A stretch of 64,000 bases of DNA from Mytilus galloprovincialis (GCF_965363235.1 NC_134848.1:63554681-63618680); one strand, 5' to 3'. Counted from the first letter of the stretch, positions 35,057 to 48,564 are shown. Program-made: numbers and translations. Notes: a model not told the origin generated them from the letters alone.

Positions 35057-35362
35057 GTCTGTATACAAATGGTTAAATTGATGATTTATACGTATTTGGA
35101 TGTATTGTACATTTAGTAATAAAAACAAAAAAGCGCCATCAATTGAATCTGAAACGTATATTAGGGGAAGGAGGGGCGATAATTCATTAAGATATTTCAA
35201 TTGGCAAGAGTAGCAGAGAAAACAAGTAAGTAGAATGACGGATCGGTTGCGCTTAACATATATCGCCTACAGCAATCAATACTATGAATTTGCGGATGCG
35301 TTCAATATATTAACAAGATAGCAGTGAGCGTTAAGTACCTAAAAATGATGGTCGTTACTAAG

Positions 35363-35434
35363 TCCTCGGTAGTATAGTGGTTAGTATCCCCGCCTGTCAC
35401 GCGGGAGACCGGGGTTCGATTCCCCGCCGGGGAG
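35363..35434 (+). tRNA. tRNA-Asp-GTC: tRNA-Asp (GTC), copy 24
   Basis: Unit 24; as copy 1. Confidence 0.98.
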
Positions 35435-35954
35435 GACATTATTTTTTACTTGGCTTTGGATTTTCATTCTTTAATTGTCAATTTGACCGCTATAGTAACA
35501 CCGGATAATAACTGTGTAAGGGTTTGAAACCAATCCAACTGTCGTATTGTTTATGCCGTAGCATCTCCAGTTCATGTCATCAGAAGACGACCAGTTAAGT
35601 TTTGAACACGTTCCCAACCTTTAAATGTGTCTACTTTTTAGCATTCATGAGCATATTTTTGAGAAAAAAAACGCAAAGATAAACTAAACCTGACTATCAC
35701 TGCATCATTAATCCTTTATGACAGATTATTTACTCATTATTATACTACATCCCGAATGTGGTGAACGAGTCGAACTAATCACATTAAAATAAACATGAGA
35801 GTGTCAATGAATGAAGGATTCTTGTAACATGTGTAAGGGCAGGACATACACTCGAATCGACACAATTTCCTTATTTCGTTCATATCAGACTCTATTCATT
35901 TTCAATGCTGAAAGACTACCGAAAAATTGAGTATTGGCGACATTCAAAAATTTA

Positions 35955-36027
35955 TGGAGGACCCGGGCATCGATCCCGGTACCTCTCGCATGCTAAGCGA
36001 GCGCTCTACCATGTGAGCTAGTCCCCC
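35955..36027 (-). tRNA. tRNA-Ala-AGC: tRNA-Ala (AGC), copy 24
   Basis: Unit 24; as copy 1. Confidence 0.98.
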
Positions 36028-36324
36028 TCTTGGGTAATATGTCATTAAATAACGCCTTTATAAATGCGTACAGATGTCATTCAGTCACTTTATCGGTTCT
36101 AACTACAGTTCAAAGTAGTCTCGAGAGCTACATTTGTACATAATGAAGATTTATTTATATTTAGCACAATTACGTGATATGCCTACAACTGCTTTGGCGG
36201 TCGGTCGTTAAAACAAAATGAATAAGGTTGAAACGTGGTACATGCATAACAACCCGCTAATGTGCATTCGCTAAAATTCCTCGAACAATGGTAATATTTG
36301 AGAGTGAAATGGGACCAAAAAATA

Positions 36325-36416
36325 TCCCGTGAGGCGGAGTCGAACCACCGACCTAGAGATGTCAGATTTTCTTATTCCACTACAGTCTCCCGCTCTACCA
36401 ACTGAGCTATCACGGG
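36325..36416 (-). tRNA. tRNA-Tyr-GTA: tRNA-Tyr (GTA) with intron, copy 24
   Basis: Unit 24; as copy 1. Confidence 0.97.
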
Positions 36417-36722
36417 GTCTGTATACAAATGGTTAAATTGATGATTTATACGTATTTGGATGTATTGTACATTTAGTAATAAAAACAAAAAAGCGCCATC
36501 AATTGAATCTGAAACGTATATTAGGGGAAGGAGGGGCGATAATTCATTAAGATATTTCAATTGGCAAGAGTAGCAGAGAAAACAAGTAAGTAGAATGACG
36601 GATCGGTTGCGCTTAACATATATCGCCTACAGCAATCAATACTATGAATTTGCGGATGCGTTCAATATATTAACAAGATAGCAGTGAGCGTTAAGTACCT
36701 AAAAATGATGGTCGTTACTAAG

Positions 36723-36794
36723 TCCTCGGTAGTATAGTGGTTAGTATCCCCGCCTGTCACGCGGGAGACCGGGGTTCGATTCCCCGCCGGGGAG
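36723..36794 (+). tRNA. tRNA-Asp-GTC: tRNA-Asp (GTC), copy 25
   Basis: Unit 25; as copy 1. Confidence 0.98.
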
Positions 36795-37314
36795 GACATT
36801 ATTTTTTACTTGGCTTTGGATTTTCATTCTTTAATTGTCAATTTGACCGCTATAGTAACACCGGATAATAACTGTGTAAGGGTTTGAAACCAATCCAACT
36901 GTCGTATTGTTTATGCCGTAGCATCTCCAGTTCATGTCATCAGAAGACGACCAGTTAAGTTTTGAACACGTTCCCAACCTTTAAATGTGTCTACTTTTTA
37001 GCATTCATGAGCATATTTTTGAGAAAAAAAACGCAAAGATAAACTAAACCTGACTATCACTGCATCATTAATCCTTTATGACAGATTATTTACTCATTAT
37101 TATACTACATCCCGAATGTGGTGAACGAGTCGAACTAATCACATTAAAATAAACATGAGAGTGTCAATGAATGAAGGATTCTTGTAACATGTGTAAGGGC
37201 AGGACATACACTCGAATCGACACAATTTCCTTATTTCGTTCATATCAGACTCTATTCATTTTCAATGCTGAAAGACTACCGAAAAATTGAGTATTGGCGA
37301 CATTCAAAAATTTA

Positions 37315-37387
37315 TGGAGGACCCGGGCATCGATCCCGGTACCTCTCGCATGCTAAGCGAGCGCTCTACCATGTGAGCTAGTCCCCC
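37315..37387 (-). tRNA. tRNA-Ala-AGC: tRNA-Ala (AGC), copy 25
   Basis: Unit 25; as copy 1. Confidence 0.98.
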
Positions 37388-37684
37388 TCTTGGGTAATAT
37401 GTCATTAAATAACGCCTTTATAAATGCGTACAGATGTCATTCAGTCACTTTATCGGTTCTAACTACAGTTCAAAGTAGTCTCGAGAGCTACATTTGTACA
37501 TAATGAAGATTTATTTATATTTAGCACAATTACGTGATATGCCTACAACTGCTTTGGCGGTCGGTCGTTAAAACAAAATGAATAAGGTTGAAACGTGGTA
37601 CATGCATAACAACCCGCTAATGTGCATTCGCTAAAATTCCTCGAACAATGGTAATATTTGAGAGTGAAATGGGACCAAAAAATA

Positions 37685-37776
37685 TCCCGTGAGGCGGAGT
37701 CGAACCACCGACCTAGAGATGTCAGATTTTCTTATTCCACTACAGTCTCCCGCTCTACCAACTGAGCTATCACGGG
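37685..37776 (-). tRNA. tRNA-Tyr-GTA: tRNA-Tyr (GTA) with intron, copy 25
   Basis: Unit 25; as copy 1. Confidence 0.97.
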
Positions 37777-38082
37777 GTCTGTATACAAATGGTTAAATTG
37801 ATGATTTATACGTATTTGGATGTATTGTACATTTAGTAATAAAAACAAAAAAGCGCCATCAATTGAATCTGAAACGTATATTAGGGGAAGGAGGGGCGAT
37901 AATTCATTAAGATATTTCAATTGGCAAGAGTAGCAGAGAAAACAAGTAAGTAGAATGACGGATCGGTTGCGCTTAACATATATCGCCTACAGCAATCAAT
38001 ACTATGAATTTGCGGATGCGTTCAATATATTAACAAGATAGCAGTGAGCGTTAAGTACCTAAAAATGATGGTCGTTACTAAG

Positions 38083-38154
38083 TCCTCGGTAGTATAGTGG
38101 TTAGTATCCCCGCCTGTCACGCGGGAGACCGGGGTTCGATTCCCCGCCGGGGAG
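38083..38154 (+). tRNA. tRNA-Asp-GTC: tRNA-Asp (GTC), copy 26
   Basis: Unit 26; as copy 1. Confidence 0.98.
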
Positions 38155-38674
38155 GACATTATTTTTTACTTGGCTTTGGATTTTCATTCTTTAATTGTCA
38201 ATTTGACCGCTATAGTAACACCGGATAATAACTGTGTAAGGGTTTGAAACCAATCCAACTGTCGTATTGTTTATGCCGTAGCATCTCCAGTTCATGTCAT
38301 CAGAAGACGACCAGTTAAGTTTTGAACACGTTCCCAACCTTTAAATGTGTCTACTTTTTAGCATTCATGAGCATATTTTTGAGAAAAAAAACGCAAAGAT
38401 AAACTAAACCTGACTATCACTGCATCATTAATCCTTTATGACAGATTATTTACTCATTATTATACTACATCCCGAATGTGGTGAACGAGTCGAACTAATC
38501 ACATTAAAATAAACATGAGAGTGTCAATGAATGAAGGATTCTTGTAACATGTGTAAGGGCAGGACATACACTCGAATCGACACAATTTCCTTATTTCGTT
38601 CATATCAGACTCTATTCATTTTCAATGCTGAAAGACTACCGAAAAATTGAGTATTGGCGACATTCAAAAATTTA

Positions 38675-38747
38675 TGGAGGACCCGGGCATCGATCCCGGT
38701 ACCTCTCGCATGCTAAGCGAGCGCTCTACCATGTGAGCTAGTCCCCC
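38675..38747 (-). tRNA. tRNA-Ala-AGC: tRNA-Ala (AGC), copy 26
   Basis: Unit 26; as copy 1. Confidence 0.98.
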
Positions 38748-39044
38748 TCTTGGGTAATATGTCATTAAATAACGCCTTTATAAATGCGTACAGATGTCAT
38801 TCAGTCACTTTATCGGTTCTAACTACAGTTCAAAGTAGTCTCGAGAGCTACATTTGTACATAATGAAGATTTATTTATATTTAGCACAATTACGTGATAT
38901 GCCTACAACTGCTTTGGCGGTCGGTCGTTAAAACAAAATGAATAAGGTTGAAACGTGGTACATGCATAACAACCCGCTAATGTGCATTCGCTAAAATTCC
39001 TCGAACAATGGTAATATTTGAGAGTGAAATGGGACCAAAAAATA

Positions 39045-39136
39045 TCCCGTGAGGCGGAGTCGAACCACCGACCTAGAGATGTCAGATTTTCTTATTCCAC
39101 TACAGTCTCCCGCTCTACCAACTGAGCTATCACGGG
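39045..39136 (-). tRNA. tRNA-Tyr-GTA: tRNA-Tyr (GTA) with intron, copy 26
   Basis: Unit 26; as copy 1. Confidence 0.97.
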
Positions 39137-39442
39137 GTCTGTATACAAATGGTTAAATTGATGATTTATACGTATTTGGATGTATTGTACATTTAGTAAT
39201 AAAAACAAAAAAGCGCCATCAATTGAATCTGAAACGTATATTAGGGGAAGGAGGGGCGATAATTCATTAAGATATTTCAATTGGCAAGAGTAGCAGAGAA
39301 AACAAGTAAGTAGAATGACGGATCGGTTGCGCTTAACATATATCGCCTACAGCAATCAATACTATGAATTTGCGGATGCGTTCAATATATTAACAAGATA
39401 GCAGTGAGCGTTAAGTACCTAAAAATGATGGTCGTTACTAAG

Positions 39443-39514
39443 TCCTCGGTAGTATAGTGGTTAGTATCCCCGCCTGTCACGCGGGAGACCGGGGTTCGAT
39501 TCCCCGCCGGGGAG
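39443..39514 (+). tRNA. tRNA-Asp-GTC: tRNA-Asp (GTC), copy 27
   Basis: Unit 27; as copy 1. Confidence 0.98.
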
Positions 39515-40034
39515 GACATTATTTTTTACTTGGCTTTGGATTTTCATTCTTTAATTGTCAATTTGACCGCTATAGTAACACCGGATAATAACTGTGTAAG
39601 GGTTTGAAACCAATCCAACTGTCGTATTGTTTATGCCGTAGCATCTCCAGTTCATGTCATCAGAAGACGACCAGTTAAGTTTTGAACACGTTCCCAACCT
39701 TTAAATGTGTCTACTTTTTAGCATTCATGAGCATATTTTTGAGAAAAAAAACGCAAAGATAAACTAAACCTGACTATCACTGCATCATTAATCCTTTATG
39801 ACAGATTATTTACTCATTATTATACTACATCCCGAATGTGGTGAACGAGTCGAACTAATCACATTAAAATAAACATGAGAGTGTCAATGAATGAAGGATT
39901 CTTGTAACATGTGTAAGGGCAGGACATACACTCGAATCGACACAATTTCCTTATTTCGTTCATATCAGACTCTATTCATTTTCAATGCTGAAAGACTACC
40001 GAAAAATTGAGTATTGGCGACATTCAAAAATTTA

Positions 40035-40107
40035 TGGAGGACCCGGGCATCGATCCCGGTACCTCTCGCATGCTAAGCGAGCGCTCTACCATGTGAGCTA
40101 GTCCCCC
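40035..40107 (-). tRNA. tRNA-Ala-AGC: tRNA-Ala (AGC), copy 27
   Basis: Unit 27; as copy 1. Confidence 0.98.
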
Positions 40108-40404
40108 TCTTGGGTAATATGTCATTAAATAACGCCTTTATAAATGCGTACAGATGTCATTCAGTCACTTTATCGGTTCTAACTACAGTTCAAAGTAGTC
40201 TCGAGAGCTACATTTGTACATAATGAAGATTTATTTATATTTAGCACAATTACGTGATATGCCTACAACTGCTTTGGCGGTCGGTCGTTAAAACAAAATG
40301 AATAAGGTTGAAACGTGGTACATGCATAACAACCCGCTAATGTGCATTCGCTAAAATTCCTCGAACAATGGTAATATTTGAGAGTGAAATGGGACCAAAA
40401 AATA

Positions 40405-40496
40405 TCCCGTGAGGCGGAGTCGAACCACCGACCTAGAGATGTCAGATTTTCTTATTCCACTACAGTCTCCCGCTCTACCAACTGAGCTATCACGGG
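40405..40496 (-). tRNA. tRNA-Tyr-GTA: tRNA-Tyr (GTA) with intron, copy 27
   Basis: Unit 27; as copy 1. Confidence 0.97.
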
Positions 40497-40802
40497 GTCT
40501 GTATACAAATGGTTAAATTGATGATTTATACGTATTTGGATGTATTGTACATTTAGTAATAAAAACAAAAAAGCGCCATCAATTGAATCTGAAACGTATA
40601 TTAGGGGAAGGAGGGGCGATAATTCATTAAGATATTTCAATTGGCAAGAGTAGCAGAGAAAACAAGTAAGTAGAATGACGGATCGGTTGCGCTTAACATA
40701 TATCGCCTACAGCAATCAATACTATGAATTTGCGGATGCGTTCAATATATTAACAAGATAGCAGTGAGCGTTAAGTACCTAAAAATGATGGTCGTTACTA
40801 AG

Positions 40803-40874
40803 TCCTCGGTAGTATAGTGGTTAGTATCCCCGCCTGTCACGCGGGAGACCGGGGTTCGATTCCCCGCCGGGGAG
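40803..40874 (+). tRNA. tRNA-Asp-GTC: tRNA-Asp (GTC), copy 28
   Basis: Unit 28; as copy 1. Confidence 0.98.
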
Positions 40875-41394
40875 GACATTATTTTTTACTTGGCTTTGGA
40901 TTTTCATTCTTTAATTGTCAATTTGACCGCTATAGTAACACCGGATAATAACTGTGTAAGGGTTTGAAACCAATCCAACTGTCGTATTGTTTATGCCGTA
41001 GCATCTCCAGTTCATGTCATCAGAAGACGACCAGTTAAGTTTTGAACACGTTCCCAACCTTTAAATGTGTCTACTTTTTAGCATTCATGAGCATATTTTT
41101 GAGAAAAAAAACGCAAAGATAAACTAAACCTGACTATCACTGCATCATTAATCCTTTATGACAGATTATTTACTCATTATTATACTACATCCCGAATGTG
41201 GTGAACGAGTCGAACTAATCACATTAAAATAAACATGAGAGTGTCAATGAATGAAGGATTCTTGTAACATGTGTAAGGGCAGGACATACACTCGAATCGA
41301 CACAATTTCCTTATTTCGTTCATATCAGACTCTATTCATTTTCAATGCTGAAAGACTACCGAAAAATTGAGTATTGGCGACATTCAAAAATTTA

Positions 41395-41467
41395 TGGAGG
41401 ACCCGGGCATCGATCCCGGTACCTCTCGCATGCTAAGCGAGCGCTCTACCATGTGAGCTAGTCCCCC
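41395..41467 (-). tRNA. tRNA-Ala-AGC: tRNA-Ala (AGC), copy 28
   Basis: Unit 28; as copy 1. Confidence 0.98.
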
Positions 41468-41764
41468 TCTTGGGTAATATGTCATTAAATAACGCCTTTA
41501 TAAATGCGTACAGATGTCATTCAGTCACTTTATCGGTTCTAACTACAGTTCAAAGTAGTCTCGAGAGCTACATTTGTACATAATGAAGATTTATTTATAT
41601 TTAGCACAATTACGTGATATGCCTACAACTGCTTTGGCGGTCGGTCGTTAAAACAAAATGAATAAGGTTGAAACGTGGTACATGCATAACAACCCGCTAA
41701 TGTGCATTCGCTAAAATTCCTCGAACAATGGTAATATTTGAGAGTGAAATGGGACCAAAAAATA

Positions 41765-41856
41765 TCCCGTGAGGCGGAGTCGAACCACCGACCTAGAGAT
41801 GTCAGATTTTCTTATTCCACTACAGTCTCCCGCTCTACCAACTGAGCTATCACGGG
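41765..41856 (-). tRNA. tRNA-Tyr-GTA: tRNA-Tyr (GTA) with intron, copy 28
   Basis: Unit 28; as copy 1. Confidence 0.97.
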
Positions 41857-42162
41857 GTCTGTATACAAATGGTTAAATTGATGATTTATACGTATTTGGA
41901 TGTATTGTACATTTAGTAATAAAAACAAAAAAGCGCCATCAATTGAATCTGAAACGTATATTAGGGGAAGGAGGGGCGATAATTCATTAAGATATTTCAA
42001 TTGGCAAGAGTAGCAGAGAAAACAAGTAAGTAGAATGACGGATCGGTTGCGCTTAACATATATCGCCTACAGCAATCAATACTATGAATTTGCGGATGCG
42101 TTCAATATATTAACAAGATAGCAGTGAGCGTTAAGTACCTAAAAATGATGGTCGTTACTAAG

Positions 42163-42234
42163 TCCTCGGTAGTATAGTGGTTAGTATCCCCGCCTGTCAC
42201 GCGGGAGACCGGGGTTCGATTCCCCGCCGGGGAG
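42163..42234 (+). tRNA. tRNA-Asp-GTC: tRNA-Asp (GTC), copy 29
   Basis: Unit 29; as copy 1. Confidence 0.98.
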
Positions 42235-42754
42235 GACATTATTTTTTACTTGGCTTTGGATTTTCATTCTTTAATTGTCAATTTGACCGCTATAGTAACA
42301 CCGGATAATAACTGTGTAAGGGTTTGAAACCAATCCAACTGTCGTATTGTTTATGCCGTAGCATCTCCAGTTCATGTCATCAGAAGACGACCAGTTAAGT
42401 TTTGAACACGTTCCCAACCTTTAAATGTGTCTACTTTTTAGCATTCATGAGCATATTTTTGAGAAAAAAAACGCAAAGATAAACTAAACCTGACTATCAC
42501 TGCATCATTAATCCTTTATGACAGATTATTTACTCATTATTATACTACATCCCGAATGTGGTGAACGAGTCGAACTAATCACATTAAAATAAACATGAGA
42601 GTGTCAATGAATGAAGGATTCTTGTAACATGTGTAAGGGCAGGACATACACTCGAATCGACACAATTTCCTTATTTCGTTCATATCAGACTCTATTCATT
42701 TTCAATGCTGAAAGACTACCGAAAAATTGAGTATTGGCGACATTCAAAAATTTA

Positions 42755-42827
42755 TGGAGGACCCGGGCATCGATCCCGGTACCTCTCGCATGCTAAGCGA
42801 GCGCTCTACCATGTGAGCTAGTCCCCC
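42755..42827 (-). tRNA. tRNA-Ala-AGC: tRNA-Ala (AGC), copy 29
   Basis: Unit 29; as copy 1. Confidence 0.98.
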
Positions 42828-43124
42828 TCTTGGGTAATATGTCATTAAATAACGCCTTTATAAATGCGTACAGATGTCATTCAGTCACTTTATCGGTTCT
42901 AACTACAGTTCAAAGTAGTCTCGAGAGCTACATTTGTACATAATGAAGATTTATTTATATTTAGCACAATTACGTGATATGCCTACAACTGCTTTGGCGG
43001 TCGGTCGTTAAAACAAAATGAATAAGGTTGAAACGTGGTACATGCATAACAACCCGCTAATGTGCATTCGCTAAAATTCCTCGAACAATGGTAATATTTG
43101 AGAGTGAAATGGGACCAAAAAATA

Positions 43125-43216
43125 TCCCGTGAGGCGGAGTCGAACCACCGACCTAGAGATGTCAGATTTTCTTATTCCACTACAGTCTCCCGCTCTACCA
43201 ACTGAGCTATCACGGG
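43125..43216 (-). tRNA. tRNA-Tyr-GTA: tRNA-Tyr (GTA) with intron, copy 29
   Basis: Unit 29; as copy 1. Confidence 0.97.
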
Positions 43217-43522
43217 GTCTGTATACAAATGGTTAAATTGATGATTTATACGTATTTGGATGTATTGTACATTTAGTAATAAAAACAAAAAAGCGCCATC
43301 AATTGAATCTGAAACGTATATTAGGGGAAGGAGGGGCGATAATTCATTAAGATATTTCAATTGGCAAGAGTAGCAGAGAAAACAAGTAAGTAGAATGACG
43401 GATCGGTTGCGCTTAACATATATCGCCTACAGCAATCAATACTATGAATTTGCGGATGCGTTCAATATATTAACAAGATAGCAGTGAGCGTTAAGTACCT
43501 AAAAATGATGGTCGTTACTAAG

Positions 43523-43594
43523 TCCTCGGTAGTATAGTGGTTAGTATCCCCGCCTGTCACGCGGGAGACCGGGGTTCGATTCCCCGCCGGGGAG
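43523..43594 (+). tRNA. tRNA-Asp-GTC: tRNA-Asp (GTC), copy 30
   Basis: Unit 30; as copy 1. Confidence 0.98.
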
Positions 43595-44114
43595 GACATT
43601 ATTTTTTACTTGGCTTTGGATTTTCATTCTTTAATTGTCAATTTGACCGCTATAGTAACACCGGATAATAACTGTGTAAGGGTTTGAAACCAATCCAACT
43701 GTCGTATTGTTTATGCCGTAGCATCTCCAGTTCATGTCATCAGAAGACGACCAGTTAAGTTTTGAACACGTTCCCAACCTTTAAATGTGTCTACTTTTTA
43801 GCATTCATGAGCATATTTTTGAGAAAAAAAACGCAAAGATAAACTAAACCTGACTATCACTGCATCATTAATCCTTTATGACAGATTATTTACTCATTAT
43901 TATACTACATCCCGAATGTGGTGAACGAGTCGAACTAATCACATTAAAATAAACATGAGAGTGTCAATGAATGAAGGATTCTTGTAACATGTGTAAGGGC
44001 AGGACATACACTCGAATCGACACAATTTCCTTATTTCGTTCATATCAGACTCTATTCATTTTCAATGCTGAAAGACTACCGAAAAATTGAGTATTGGCGA
44101 CATTCAAAAATTTA

Positions 44115-44187
44115 TGGAGGACCCGGGCATCGATCCCGGTACCTCTCGCATGCTAAGCGAGCGCTCTACCATGTGAGCTAGTCCCCC
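44115..44187 (-). tRNA. tRNA-Ala-AGC: tRNA-Ala (AGC), copy 30
   Basis: Unit 30; as copy 1. Confidence 0.98.
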
Positions 44188-44484
44188 TCTTGGGTAATAT
44201 GTCATTAAATAACGCCTTTATAAATGCGTACAGATGTCATTCAGTCACTTTATCGGTTCTAACTACAGTTCAAAGTAGTCTCGAGAGCTACATTTGTACA
44301 TAATGAAGATTTATTTATATTTAGCACAATTACGTGATATGCCTACAACTGCTTTGGCGGTCGGTCGTTAAAACAAAATGAATAAGGTTGAAACGTGGTA
44401 CATGCATAACAACCCGCTAATGTGCATTCGCTAAAATTCCTCGAACAATGGTAATATTTGAGAGTGAAATGGGACCAAAAAATA

Positions 44485-44576
44485 TCCCGTGAGGCGGAGT
44501 CGAACCACCGACCTAGAGATGTCAGATTTTCTTATTCCACTACAGTCTCCCGCTCTACCAACTGAGCTATCACGGG
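44485..44576 (-). tRNA. tRNA-Tyr-GTA: tRNA-Tyr (GTA) with intron, copy 30
   Basis: Unit 30; as copy 1. Confidence 0.97.
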
Positions 44577-44882
44577 GTCTGTATACAAATGGTTAAATTG
44601 ATGATTTATACGTATTTGGATGTATTGTACATTTAGTAATAAAAACAAAAAAGCGCCATCAATTGAATCTGAAACGTATATTAGGGGAAGGAGGGGCGAT
44701 AATTCATTAAGATATTTCAATTGGCAAGAGTAGCAGAGAAAACAAGTAAGTAGAATGACGGATCGGTTGCGCTTAACATATATCGCCTACAGCAATCAAT
44801 ACTATGAATTTGCGGATGCGTTCAATATATTAACAAGATAGCAGTGAGCGTTAAGTACCTAAAAATGATGGTCGTTACTAAG

Positions 44883-44954
44883 TCCTCGGTAGTATAGTGG
44901 TTAGTATCCCCGCCTGTCACGCGGGAGACCGGGGTTCGATTCCCCGCCGGGGAG
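44883..44954 (+). tRNA. tRNA-Asp-GTC: tRNA-Asp (GTC), copy 31
   Basis: Unit 31; as copy 1. Confidence 0.98.
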
Positions 44955-45474
44955 GACATTATTTTTTACTTGGCTTTGGATTTTCATTCTTTAATTGTCA
45001 ATTTGACCGCTATAGTAACACCGGATAATAACTGTGTAAGGGTTTGAAACCAATCCAACTGTCGTATTGTTTATGCCGTAGCATCTCCAGTTCATGTCAT
45101 CAGAAGACGACCAGTTAAGTTTTGAACACGTTCCCAACCTTTAAATGTGTCTACTTTTTAGCATTCATGAGCATATTTTTGAGAAAAAAAACGCAAAGAT
45201 AAACTAAACCTGACTATCACTGCATCATTAATCCTTTATGACAGATTATTTACTCATTATTATACTACATCCCGAATGTGGTGAACGAGTCGAACTAATC
45301 ACATTAAAATAAACATGAGAGTGTCAATGAATGAAGGATTCTTGTAACATGTGTAAGGGCAGGACATACACTCGAATCGACACAATTTCCTTATTTCGTT
45401 CATATCAGACTCTATTCATTTTCAATGCTGAAAGACTACCGAAAAATTGAGTATTGGCGACATTCAAAAATTTA

Positions 45475-45547
45475 TGGAGGACCCGGGCATCGATCCCGGT
45501 ACCTCTCGCATGCTAAGCGAGCGCTCTACCATGTGAGCTAGTCCCCC
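45475..45547 (-). tRNA. tRNA-Ala-AGC: tRNA-Ala (AGC), copy 31
   Basis: Unit 31; as copy 1. Confidence 0.98.
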
Positions 45548-45844
45548 TCTTGGGTAATATGTCATTAAATAACGCCTTTATAAATGCGTACAGATGTCAT
45601 TCAGTCACTTTATCGGTTCTAACTACAGTTCAAAGTAGTCTCGAGAGCTACATTTGTACATAATGAAGATTTATTTATATTTAGCACAATTACGTGATAT
45701 GCCTACAACTGCTTTGGCGGTCGGTCGTTAAAACAAAATGAATAAGGTTGAAACGTGGTACATGCATAACAACCCGCTAATGTGCATTCGCTAAAATTCC
45801 TCGAACAATGGTAATATTTGAGAGTGAAATGGGACCAAAAAATA

Positions 45845-45936
45845 TCCCGTGAGGCGGAGTCGAACCACCGACCTAGAGATGTCAGATTTTCTTATTCCAC
45901 TACAGTCTCCCGCTCTACCAACTGAGCTATCACGGG
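45845..45936 (-). tRNA. tRNA-Tyr-GTA: tRNA-Tyr (GTA) with intron, copy 31
   Basis: Unit 31; as copy 1. Confidence 0.97.
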
Positions 45937-46242
45937 GTCTGTATACAAATGGTTAAATTGATGATTTATACGTATTTGGATGTATTGTACATTTAGTAAT
46001 AAAAACAAAAAAGCGCCATCAATTGAATCTGAAACGTATATTAGGGGAAGGAGGGGCGATAATTCATTAAGATATTTCAATTGGCAAGAGTAGCAGAGAA
46101 AACAAGTAAGTAGAATGACGGATCGGTTGCGCTTAACATATATCGCCTACAGCAATCAATACTATGAATTTGCGGATGCGTTCAATATATTAACAAGATA
46201 GCAGTGAGCGTTAAGTACCTAAAAATGATGGTCGTTACTAAG

Positions 46243-46314
46243 TCCTCGGTAGTATAGTGGTTAGTATCCCCGCCTGTCACGCGGGAGACCGGGGTTCGAT
46301 TCCCCGCCGGGGAG
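46243..46314 (+). tRNA. tRNA-Asp-GTC: tRNA-Asp (GTC), copy 32
   Basis: Unit 32; as copy 1. Confidence 0.98.
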
Positions 46315-46834
46315 GACATTATTTTTTACTTGGCTTTGGATTTTCATTCTTTAATTGTCAATTTGACCGCTATAGTAACACCGGATAATAACTGTGTAAG
46401 GGTTTGAAACCAATCCAACTGTCGTATTGTTTATGCCGTAGCATCTCCAGTTCATGTCATCAGAAGACGACCAGTTAAGTTTTGAACACGTTCCCAACCT
46501 TTAAATGTGTCTACTTTTTAGCATTCATGAGCATATTTTTGAGAAAAAAAACGCAAAGATAAACTAAACCTGACTATCACTGCATCATTAATCCTTTATG
46601 ACAGATTATTTACTCATTATTATACTACATCCCGAATGTGGTGAACGAGTCGAACTAATCACATTAAAATAAACATGAGAGTGTCAATGAATGAAGGATT
46701 CTTGTAACATGTGTAAGGGCAGGACATACACTCGAATCGACACAATTTCCTTATTTCGTTCATATCAGACTCTATTCATTTTCAATGCTGAAAGACTACC
46801 GAAAAATTGAGTATTGGCGACATTCAAAAATTTA

Positions 46835-46907
46835 TGGAGGACCCGGGCATCGATCCCGGTACCTCTCGCATGCTAAGCGAGCGCTCTACCATGTGAGCTA
46901 GTCCCCC
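46835..46907 (-). tRNA. tRNA-Ala-AGC: tRNA-Ala (AGC), copy 32
   Basis: Unit 32; as copy 1. Confidence 0.98.
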
Positions 46908-47204
46908 TCTTGGGTAATATGTCATTAAATAACGCCTTTATAAATGCGTACAGATGTCATTCAGTCACTTTATCGGTTCTAACTACAGTTCAAAGTAGTC
47001 TCGAGAGCTACATTTGTACATAATGAAGATTTATTTATATTTAGCACAATTACGTGATATGCCTACAACTGCTTTGGCGGTCGGTCGTTAAAACAAAATG
47101 AATAAGGTTGAAACGTGGTACATGCATAACAACCCGCTAATGTGCATTCGCTAAAATTCCTCGAACAATGGTAATATTTGAGAGTGAAATGGGACCAAAA
47201 AATA

Positions 47205-47296
47205 TCCCGTGAGGCGGAGTCGAACCACCGACCTAGAGATGTCAGATTTTCTTATTCCACTACAGTCTCCCGCTCTACCAACTGAGCTATCACGGG
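47205..47296 (-). tRNA. tRNA-Tyr-GTA: tRNA-Tyr (GTA) with intron, copy 32
   Basis: Unit 32; as copy 1. Confidence 0.97.
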
Positions 47297-47602
47297 GTCT
47301 GTATACAAATGGTTAAATTGATGATTTATACGTATTTGGATGTATTGTACATTTAGTAATAAAAACAAAAAAGCGCCATCAATTGAATCTGAAACGTATA
47401 TTAGGGGAAGGAGGGGCGATAATTCATTAAGATATTTCAATTGGCAAGAGTAGCAGAGAAAACAAGTAAGTAGAATGACGGATCGGTTGCGCTTAACATA
47501 TATCGCCTACAGCAATCAATACTATGAATTTGCGGATGCGTTCAATATATTAACAAGATAGCAGTGAGCGTTAAGTACCTAAAAATGATGGTCGTTACTA
47601 AG

Positions 47603-47674
47603 TCCTCGGTAGTATAGTGGTTAGTATCCCCGCCTGTCACGCGGGAGACCGGGGTTCGATTCCCCGCCGGGGAG
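47603..47674 (+). tRNA. tRNA-Asp-GTC: tRNA-Asp (GTC), copy 33
   Basis: Unit 33; as copy 1. Confidence 0.98.
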
Positions 47675-48194
47675 GACATTATTTTTTACTTGGCTTTGGA
47701 TTTTCATTCTTTAATTGTCAATTTGACCGCTATAGTAACACCGGATAATAACTGTGTAAGGGTTTGAAACCAATCCAACTGTCGTATTGTTTATGCCGTA
47801 GCATCTCCAGTTCATGTCATCAGAAGACGACCAGTTAAGTTTTGAACACGTTCCCAACCTTTAAATGTGTCTACTTTTTAGCATTCATGAGCATATTTTT
47901 GAGAAAAAAAACGCAAAGATAAACTAAACCTGACTATCACTGCATCATTAATCCTTTATGACAGATTATTTACTCATTATTATACTACATCCCGAATGTG
48001 GTGAACGAGTCGAACTAATCACATTAAAATAAACATGAGAGTGTCAATGAATGAAGGATTCTTGTAACATGTGTAAGGGCAGGACATACACTCGAATCGA
48101 CACAATTTCCTTATTTCGTTCATATCAGACTCTATTCATTTTCAATGCTGAAAGACTACCGAAAAATTGAGTATTGGCGACATTCAAAAATTTA

Positions 48195-48267
48195 TGGAGG
48201 ACCCGGGCATCGATCCCGGTACCTCTCGCATGCTAAGCGAGCGCTCTACCATGTGAGCTAGTCCCCC
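48195..48267 (-). tRNA. tRNA-Ala-AGC: tRNA-Ala (AGC), copy 33
   Basis: Unit 33; as copy 1. Confidence 0.98.
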
Positions 48268-48564
48268 TCTTGGGTAATATGTCATTAAATAACGCCTTTA
48301 TAAATGCGTACAGATGTCATTCAGTCACTTTATCGGTTCTAACTACAGTTCAAAGTAGTCTCGAGAGCTACATTTGTACATAATGAAGATTTATTTATAT
48401 TTAGCACAATTACGTGATATGCCTACAACTGCTTTGGCGGTCGGTCGTTAAAACAAAATGAATAAGGTTGAAACGTGGTACATGCATAACAACCCGCTAA
48501 TGTGCATTCGCTAAAATTCCTCGAACAATGGTAATATTTGAGAGTGAAATGGGACCAAAAAATA